Part shown: in pieces, positions 57,601 to 64,000 of the stretch
Numbering within the stretch: the first letter of the stretch is position 1
Layout: each line of letters starts with the position of its first letter
NCBI RefSeq assembly: GCF_963675165.1
Contig: NC_087389.1
Coordinates: 3,532,830 to 3,596,829 of the forward strand
From: Halichondria panicea
Lineage: Eukaryota > Porifera > Demospongiae > Suberitida > Halichondriidae
DNA: 64,000 bases
Direction of reading: 5' to 3'
Translations under genes and position numbers: made by a program
The notes under the pieces: generated by a model
What the model saw: the letters and a program-made list of their open reading frames with translations, nothing else
What the model was told of the DNA's origin: nothing
Database searches by the model: none

Positions 57601-59586
57601 AGCCTTTGAGTAATTCAGTAATAAACGCCATGTGAATGGTTAACCATGTGAATTGAAGTATCAAAGGGTCTGGAATGCAACTTCCTATTACAAGTGTATG
57701 CTCCAGACTCTAGTTACATTCATCAAACATTATAAGTAGAGCACACGATCAAAGGCTGTTATAGCAATAAAATCATTGTTACCCTATATAGTATATATAC
57801 AGTAGAACCTCGATTATCCGGACACCTTGGTTCCAGAAGCTGGCCGGATAAGTGAATATGCCGGATAATCGAATAGATAAACCACGCCTTGATCCACCCA
57901 CTTTATTGATGAACAGCAGTGCCACATGTTGTCTGCGCATGCGCAAAAGAAAAGCAGGCATGTCTCCATGGTAACAGCTGAAACGCGCATGCGCATTTGA
58001 GGGACACGCCCATTTTCTGAATTATGTAATCTGATTAAAAAGAAAACTGCCAAGCCGGATAATCGAGGTTCCGGATAATCGAGGGCCGGATAATCGAGGT
58101 TCTACTGTATTATATATATTATAGTAGTCGGTCTGTCTGTCTGTGTGTTCTAAGTCTGCTCACTTGGCAGCCATAGCGCTGTGTTTGTACCATGGATAGC
58201 CTCAACAAGGTTAGTAGTTTTAAAGTTGACAGAATTTGATGGCAAAGCTTCGTTGTAAATAAAAGCGAGAAGCCAAGAAGCTTGAACCTGCACGTTGGCC
58301 TAGATGTACACACGATTTTGACTCAAGGCGGCTGTAGACTACACTAAACCTCAAATTAACGCTGAGGGTTTTGCACTTTTTAGTGCTCTAGTTTATTATA
58401 GCTATGGTCGAGGACAAAACGCATTAGTAATTAATTTTTTTAGTACACGGCAAACTCAACAAAGTAAAGTGTAAGTCTAAACACATGCATAAAATTAATG
58501 ATTTACCTTGTTGACTTCTGGAGCAAGAATCTCAATTTGCCTGGAAGAGCAAACAAAAACAGTAAATTAACCTTAGCCATGATAAACAAAAACCCCAGCC
58601 AGAAATGAACCTGTCTTCAGGCCACTAAAGTTTCAAAGCATGCATACATGTGTGAGTTTCAACCAAGCAACTTTTACATAGGACAATGTACAAGCAGTAT
58701 GTGCTGCTGGTACAAGGTATTCTACAGTCATGTAAAGTTATAATTATACATAATTATGTACTCACGGAACTGAAATAATATTTTACAGATCACAGTAATA
58801 GCAATCATTTGGTCAGGATACCTGAGTCTGAGGGTCACATCATTATCTGTCTCTCCAAACAATCTGATTGGCTCGTCTCTCTCCCTCAATCGACGGACCA
58901 CCTGACAAAAAGTTACATATAGCGTTAGAAGAACTATACTTACGTAAGCAGAGCGAAGGAATAGACACAATTAAATGTTAGGCTAATGTAAGTACATATT
59001 CAGATGGTTACTAGTAGAAGAGTGTAAAATACACAATTCTATAGCGAAATACACTGTTAATAGGCACCACTAAACACACAATTATTGGCTCTAATTAGAA
59101 CAAATCATTCCGTAGCACTTTACAGTGTTGTGGAAATGAGTGATTACCAAATCCTCACACCTCTAATTTGGGTATTGAGAATAGGGCGGAGCCTCCTATT
59201 GAAGTGATTGCAGTAGGGCTCATTAGTGTGGCCCCTCCCATTGACCCCTCCTCCTTTTCTGGAGTGCGATTGGGCAGCTCGGCGTCAGGTTTTTTACATA
59301 CCCTCTCCAGCTCAGAGCGCTTTACATACTTCCTAGCCTGGAGAGAAATGCTAGCATATAAATTTTGCACATCTAAAAACTAATACCTAGCTCAGTAATC
59401 TGCTCTAATTAGAACAAATCATTCTGTAACACTTTACAGTGTTGTGGAAATGAGTGATTACCGAATCCTGGTGCTTAATTCACACTGCTAACTGAACTGT
59501 TAGTGTGGCCTTACTTTTAGGCCTTTGTCATCTAAAGCCTTCCTCTTCCTTTCAGCTTCTGCCTTCAAAGCTTTAAGTGCATCCAT
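51700..59586 (-). CDS. PRPF18: Pre-mRNA splicing factor 18 (PRPF18), complete
   Basis: Nuclear splicing factor for the second step, which stabilises the Slu7 interaction in the spliceosome. Twelve exons on the minus strand: 59515-59586, 59161-59337, 58822-58901, 58507-58540, 56672-56746, 53808-53876, 53663-53731, 53296-53361, 52809-52883, 52587-52658, 52085-52240, 51700-51789. All phases close for 344 residues, against 342 in human. Hallmarks: [10 protein letters not shown], the PRP4-like [17 protein letters not shown] (about residues 85-101), and the C-terminal Prp18 domain with [20 protein letters not shown] and [11 protein letters not shown], ending [12 protein letters not shown]. The start ATG at 59586 opens [20 protein letters not shown]. 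The tail after VEY differs from vertebrates. Introns 4 and 5 are long; the former holds a pogo-like MITE. The Rho-like gene starts 328 bp away in the opposite direction. Confidence 0.96.
52405..52573. repeat. Partial copy of the 2948-3194 repeat, interrupted by a G run
   Basis: AACTTTTCG, a poly-G run (52421-52435), TAATTTTCACGGG, ACCTACGAAATTTATTCAAC and GCGCTATACGG follow the 2948-3194 element in inverse orientation. It lies in the last but one intron of PRPF18. Confidence 0.6.
53877..56671. other. Fifth PRPF18 intron, 2.8 kb, no gene recognised
   Basis: AT-rich. No embedded gene and no complete transposon were identified. Two loosely similar blocks (TGTACACCTGAAGAGGCTC near 54883; TGTACACCTGACAAGAGG near 55045) may be an old duplication. 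Confidence 0.5.
57800..58107. mobile_element. Pogo-like MITE, 308 bp, with triplicated right end
   Basis: Starts CAGTAGAACCTCGATTATCC and ends with the inverse, flanked by TA (57798-57799, 58108-58109). The inner end motif CCGGATAATCGAGG occurs three times in a row at the right end. It lies in the fourth PRPF18 intron. A diverged relative is at 11634-11879. Confidence 0.85.
59089..59469. repeat. Direct repeats flanking PRPF18 exon 2
   Basis: A block of about 67 bp starting CTCTAATTAGAACAAATCAT occurs at 59089-59155 and again at 59403-59469 with three or four differences. The copies lie in the two introns on either side of exon 2 (59161-59337). Confidence 0.8.
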
Positions 59587-59914
59587 CTCAGCTCAAAGAA
59601 GTGTACAGTATTATATTTACCTCGTGGCTCTGACCACACCCCTAATATACGAGCCCCGCCCCTGTTTCGCATGCCATTCCAACAAAGCAAGATATTGGCT
59701 CAGCTCAGCCTATAGCTGGAACAAGTGACGAGTGATAAAAAGACCTGGTGGAGCACCATGCACCACTGTTGTGTAGAGTCTACGAGTTTGTTAGTATTGC
59801 TCAAGAAACCTACCCAGGGATTTTCTCCATTTTAGGAGCAAAGAGTATCCACCCACTGCCATCAAGACTGCAACAACTTGATCACACCTGTGTTAAACCT
59901 CTTCTATAAAAGCA
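59587..59914. promoter_or_regulatory. Shared upstream region of PRPF18 and the Rho-like gene
   Basis: 328 bp separate the divergent start codons, so promoter elements for both genes must lie here or in 5' UTRs. No TATA box or specific factor site is convincing. The inference rests on spacing alone. Confidence 0.5.
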
Positions 59915-61582
59915 ATGTGTGGTGGAAAACTAGCAGCTGAAATTCCGTGTAACTGTACTGGTGTAAAGTTAGTGAAAATAGAGTACCAGAAGTGCCCTCC
60001 ACGTCGCAGTGTGCATTCAATCTCAACCATTTCTGCAAACGCAATGAATACCGGTTTGGCAGAGATTGCCTGTCGTGAATCTCGCCACAATTCAGCTTAC
60101 TCGATTAGGAGACAAATTTCAAGAGTGAGAACCAAGCCTTCTTTAGAGAATATTACATGCAATTCCACTAAGTACTCAGTGTTGTCAAGGAACAACAATG
60201 AATTAGACACTACAGCATCATCACCTACCTCTACAAATTGTGTTGTTCAATGCAAATCAAAACCTTTTACAGATCATCCCTCCAACACCTCAGAAAATAT
60301 ACATAAACGTTCCAATAGTAAACGCAATCTCCAGGCAATTATTCCCTCTCCAATACTGGAGGAAAATTTGCACACAGAAGCGGAGTATGTAGTGCGGCAA
60401 GACCGAACCAGAAATATAGTGATAGAGCAAATAGAAGATGACCGGTCTGACTACGACTATATTTCACCTCCTTTACCCTTGGATTTACTCGATGCTGACG
60501 GCTCGACTTCAAACTCAGTAGTTAGCCTTGGCTCCATTCTGCTTGAGGAAAGTAACTACTCAGACCTTGGGCCAGAACCAGCTGTTCTTTCTGATGATGA
60601 CTTCAGTTCGAAAAACGTAACCTTTCGAGAAAGACCTGTCATTTATCCCCGAAGCCATTCTATGTCCGATATTTACCGGAGAATTCATGTTCTTGACGAG
60701 CTGTTGTTCAGCATAGATCTTGAATATGGTGCATCAGATATTGGACCCCAGCCAGAGGTTCTCTTTGAAAATTTAGCTGATAATCCAGTAACAAATGCAG
60801 GCACGAGACACTTGATACACAGAAGTTCAGACAGTGAGGTGATAATTGACAGCATGTTTGCGGCAAAGAAAAAGCACAGCTGTTGTAAAACCAGGCGTAA
60901 ATTTAGCTGGAATTCAGGCAAAAGACGTAAAAGTGCAGTACAACTCAACTTTGTACCTCACCATAGACCAAGGAAAATAGTTGTGGTTGGCGATATGTGC
61001 TCTGGTAAATCTTCTCTTATATCTGCATACTGCAAAGACAAATTCAACGAGACTTATGTGCCAACAATTTTGAGAAGTTGTATCACGGATGCAATCCTGC
61101 ATGGAGAAAAAGTTGAACTAGTCGTCATTGAAGTATCTGGTCGAGAAGACTATTTCAAGCTCCGAAAATGCGCATATAAAAAAACTGATGCAATCGTTTT
61201 GTGCTACTCCTGTGACAATCCATCCAGCCTAGAAAAGATCAGAAGTTATTGGCTGCCAGAACTACAAGAGAACGTACCTAGTGTGCCATGTATTCTTGTG
61301 GGAACAAAAAAGGACATTCGTGATGAGATATTGGGTCAGCTTGAAGGAATGAGCCCTGAGGAAAGGACACACAAAATAAAGTCTGACAGCGAAAAGTTTG
61401 TAGTTGAGAGTGTAGGGTATGAAATATCAGAGGCTATTGGCGCACAGTGCTTTCTTGAATGTTCCGCCAAGTATAGAGACGGTACTAGAAACGTTTTTGA
61501 AACTGTCGCTAAAGTTGCAATGAAGAAATCTCGAAGAAAGAGAAAAGTGCAGAGAACTGGAGATGTTTGTGGTATAATGTAG
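59915..61582 (+). CDS. Atypical Rho-family GTPase with long N-terminal extension
   Basis: Single-exon frame of 555 codons. Residues 1-345 are low-complexity, acidic and Ser-rich, without a recognisable domain, followed by a basic stretch. The GTPase part starts about residue 350: P-loop GDMCSGKSS (359-367), an effector loop with YVPTI, GTKKDIRDE for base recognition followed by a Rho-type insert helix, ECSAK, then a basic KKSRRKRKV and a C-terminal CGIM, a CaaX prenylation box. The switch II motif, DTAGQ in most Ras/Rho proteins, reads EVSGR (406-410), so the catalytic Gln is Arg and the Asp is Glu. Low hydrolysis, as in Rnd-type proteins, is the likely consequence, but this is inference. Signalling role at membranes is expected from the CaaX box. 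The gene is divergent from PRPF18. Confidence 0.82.
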   Translation: MCGGKLAAEIPCNCTGVKLVKIEYQKCPPRRSVHSISTISANAMNTGLAEIACRESRHNSAYSIRRQISRVRTKPSLENITCNSTKYSVLSRNNNELDTTASSPTSTNCVVQCKSKPFTDHPSNTSENIHKRSNSKRNLQAIIPSPILEENLHTEAEYVVRQDRTRNIVIEQIEDDRSDYDYISPPLPLDLLDADGSTSNSVVSLGSILLEESNYSDLGPEPAVLSDDDFSSKNVTFRERPVIYPRSHSMSDIYRRIHVLDELLFSIDLEYGASDIGPQPEVLFENLADNPVTNAGTRHLIHRSSDSEVIIDSMFAAKKKHSCCKTRRKFSWNSGKRRKSAVQLNFVPHHRPRKIVVVGDMCSGKSSLISAYCKDKFNETYVPTILRSCITDAILHGEKVELVVIEVSGREDYFKLRKCAYKKTDAIVLCYSCDNPSSLEKIRSYWLPELQENVPSVPCILVGTKKDIRDEILGQLEGMSPEERTHKIKSDSEKFVVESVGYEISEAIGAQCFLECSAKYRDGTRNVFETVAKVAMKKSRRKRKVQRTGDVCGIM

Positions 61583-61935
61583 CAGCTATATACGTACTTG
61601 TTTTTTTGTGCTATTTGTTGTGTGTGTGCACATGGTAAATCGATTTGTGTGACCGGCTGTGTGTGCATCATTATAATTATGCTCTTAATTTTTAATACTA
61701 AATTCATCTGATTTACTATTATTACATGACCTTAACAATGTACCACACTGATGAATGCTGGCTGATGAGTTGGCACTGACACACCTATATAGAGTATATG
61801 CAGATATCACAATGCCATATTGTATAATAAGCTATATATAGATCTACCATGCACATATTAAAGTGCTGAACATGCATGTCTGACTTGTGCAGTCAAGTTT
61901 ATTATATTGCTCAGTATTTTTAACAAACAAGTACC

Positions 61936-62272
61936 ATGGCTGACAGGGACCGCCTCACTGTTGATATCTTGAAACAGGAAACAGGAATAACAGATGAACA
62001 ACTGGCTAGTAAAGCCAACATTGCAGTATTGAGGAAAGTGGTGAAACATTTCCACTGTTATGAAGTGTACTGGGGAGAACCAGGACTAAACCTCAGTAGA
62101 AGTCAGCAAGCAGATGTCAAACACTGTGCGCTAAGAGGAGGAAACGAAATGGCAATGGTCACAGCTCTAAGATTGTGGAGCGAAAGAAATCCATACGTAT
62201 CTTACCGAGCACTGGTTGAGACGTTGCTAGAATTAGAAGAAGGCGTTGTGGCGGATGAAGTTTGCAAAACAG
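61936..62272 (+). CDS. Death-domain protein, first exon only
   Basis: ATG at 61936 opens a frame of 112 codons ending at a donor (GTACGC at 62273). The sequence has the death-domain pattern: VLRKVVKHFHCYEVYWGEPG, LNLSRSQQADV, MAMVTALRLW and YRALVETLLELEEG. Such domains mediate assembly of signalling complexes in apoptosis and innate immunity. The downstream exons are not visible: the remaining 1.7 kb is transposon sequence, so the gene continues past the window. What the domain is fused to (kinase, Roc-COR or other) cannot be told. Confidence 0.75.
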
Positions 62273-62404
62273 GTACGCAAGTATAATTATTTATGTATAC
62301 TCCTTGCGTTTGAGACAAATAATACACTATAGCTATACTGTATACAAAAACACATAATGCGCATGTGTCTAATTTATAATATACGACCCCTTATATATTA
62401 TATA

Positions 62405-62816
62405 CCGTATATCTTCTAATTTATCGGACACTTCTAATTACCCCGGACACTCTTTTGGGCAATTTTCGTTGTTCTAATACAACGGACACACCATGCAGTG
62501 CTTTAATATTACATTTGTTCTAAATATCCGGACAATACTTTGAAAAGTTGAGTTACATTCACCATTCACAGACGGCAAGTAAGACAAGACTTTAGAGTGC
62601 TGCAGTTAGATAGCTTTGAGTAGCTAGTTTTAGATAGCTAGTGCAACTATTCAGTCGCACACTGGTCTATTAAACTTAGCTAGCTCGCATGCAGCTGCTT
62701 GCTTGTTCTAATTATTCCGGACACTTCGCATGCTGTATAAAAATCTGTTCCAATTATACCCGGACAATTTCCAAAATAATTATTTTTTGCTGTCCGATAA
62801 ACTAGAAGATATACGG
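62405..62816. mobile_element. TA-flanked MITE with CCGTATATC ends, copy 2
   Basis: Inverse-oriented copy of 15552-15947, 412 bp, flanked by TA (62403-62404 and 62817-62818). It lies in the first intron of the death-domain gene. Confidence 0.85.
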
Positions 62817-62852
62817 TACATGTACATGCATATAATAATTATTATATATATT

Positions 62853-63868
62853 CAGGAGCACATTACAGAAGGAGCGTCTAACTCTGCATGGGTTTGGAAA
62901 TAGCATCTCGTGTGTTTTCCTAAACGCCGCATTACCTTATAAGAAAAGTTTGTAGCATAAATTATACAGACCGCCCTCGGCCTGTGAATATCATTATGAA
63001 CATATTTTGTATGTAGTGCAGCAGCAAGAGAGCTAGGTTGAGCCAGGTTGAGCCAGAAAGAGCTCAAATGAATAGCTAGGTCTTTGATGGATGTTGGTAT
63101 ACATCATAGAAGAGACTGTCATTGGTGAGGTACAGAAAATTCCAAAAGAGGAGCATATAATTACAGTAGACTCTCGTTAATCCGGTCACCCTTGGGACCA
63201 TGCAGTTTGGCCGGAATAGCGAGGTGGCTGCAGCTCAGGAAATAGCCGCGGCTTAAAAACGACCTTACCTCGAATCTAATGACTACTTTTGCGGTTCTTG
63301 TCTCGAGGATAATGTAGGATAATGAATCATTTTTTGTTCTCTATTTAAGTGTAATTCAATTTTATTTGCTAAACCACACCCAAAACGTCATATCCGGCCG
63401 TAATACACGTATAAAATTACATTGAAAACCCTGTTTGGGACAGCCAGCACTGGCCGGTAACCGGAATAGCGAGTGGCCGTACTTCAGGGTGAGTTTTGTG
63501 CAGTAAACATATAGCTAGCATTCCGTGCCAAGCCAAATGGCCGGTATATCGAGGTGGCCGTACTTCAGGGAGCCGGAATAGCGAGAGTCTACTGTATATC
63601 CAATTACTTTGTAAAGAGAAAGTTTGCTAGACCTAGACTAACACATACTAGGAGTTTTGTTTTTGCAGTAGGGACTCTTACTGAGGTTCTTAGAAGAGAG
63701 AGCTTACTACCAGTCCTATAGCTTTTCACCTATGCTTGGTAAAAGTGCACCTTCTGCTCAATTAGCATTCGCCCGCAGATGATTATCACCCACTTAGCGG
63801 TTTTGCTTTACAAACTTGCACGAAATGCAATTCCTGAGGTAAGATGCTTCTTCTGTAATGTGCTCCTG
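62853..63868. mobile_element. CAGGAGC-ended element, copy 2, interrupted
   Basis: Same ends and interior as 4956-5555, flanked by ATATATT (62846-62852) and ATATACT (63869-63875), 6 of 7 matching. It is 1016 bp long because a 431-bp pogo-like element is inserted at 63164-63594; without it the length is about 583 bp. Confidence 0.85.
63164..63594. mobile_element. Pogo-like element, 431 bp, nested
   Basis: Ends CAGTAGACTCTCGTTAATCC and an inverse form with GCTATTCC, flanked by TA (63162-63163, 63595-63596). The host sequence GAGCATAT...TCCA is continuous in the uninterrupted copy at 4956-5555, which fixes the insertion point. A relative is at 25938-26452. Confidence 0.88.
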
Positions 63869-64000
63869 ATATACTGTACGTATAATTACATGTATTGCAT
63901 GGCATGCATACACAGGCAGATGTGCATGCACGCCCCAGTTATAGTTGGCATGCATGCATGATTAATGTCACTATAACCCACACAGTCATCAGGGCAGTAA

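Overview
The window looks like animal nuclear DNA, most likely from a sponge (demosponge). This is an inference from gene content. There are many GT-AG introns, metazoan-type scaffold and kinase genes (MAGI-like, TBK1/IKK-epsilon-like), a Roc-COR protein with a CARD-like tail, a death-domain protein, a very large beta-helix multipass receptor, a DIRS/Ngaro-type tyrosine-recombinase retroelement, and dense short inverted-repeat transposons, often nested. I saw no operons, CRISPR arrays, rRNA or tRNA genes.

Layout. 500-6099 (+): 3' part of an MFS transporter gene. 6517-20170 (+): a MAGI-like multi-PDZ scaffold gene with an internally duplicated PDZ segment and transposon-filled introns. 21283-24950 (-): a broken tyrosine-recombinase retroelement. 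27426-30109 (+): Roc-COR/CARD-like GTPase. 31016-32572 (-): internally deleted paralogue of the first MFS gene. 33616-37509 (+): beta-helix receptor with multipass C-terminus. 38124-45947 (+): complete 22-exon TBK1/IKK-epsilon-like kinase, 758 aa. 46693-47916 and 49665-51416 (-): tandem intact genes for small secreted MRH-like proteins. 51700-59586 (-): complete 12-exon PRPF18 splicing factor, 344 aa. 59915-61582 (+): Rho-family GTPase with a long N-terminal extension and a non-canonical switch II. 61936-62272 (+): first exon of a death-domain protein that leaves the window.

Exon coordinates were found by reading splice sites and checking that codon phase is kept across each intron; for PRPF18, TBK1 and the MRH pair all phases close and the lengths fit the families. 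Four neighbouring loci (Roc-COR/CARD, beta-helix receptor, TBK1-like kinase, death-domain protein) are of types used in innate immune or death signalling, but a shared function is only inference from proximity.

The non-coding sequence is mostly non-autonomous DNA transposons. Families can be separated by terminal sequence and target-site duplication: CAGAGGAGG ends with 9-bp duplications, CAGGAGC ends with 7-bp duplications, TA-flanked pogo/Tc1-like elements, and one TTA-flanked Harbinger-like element. Several are inserted inside one another, giving a relative order of insertion.
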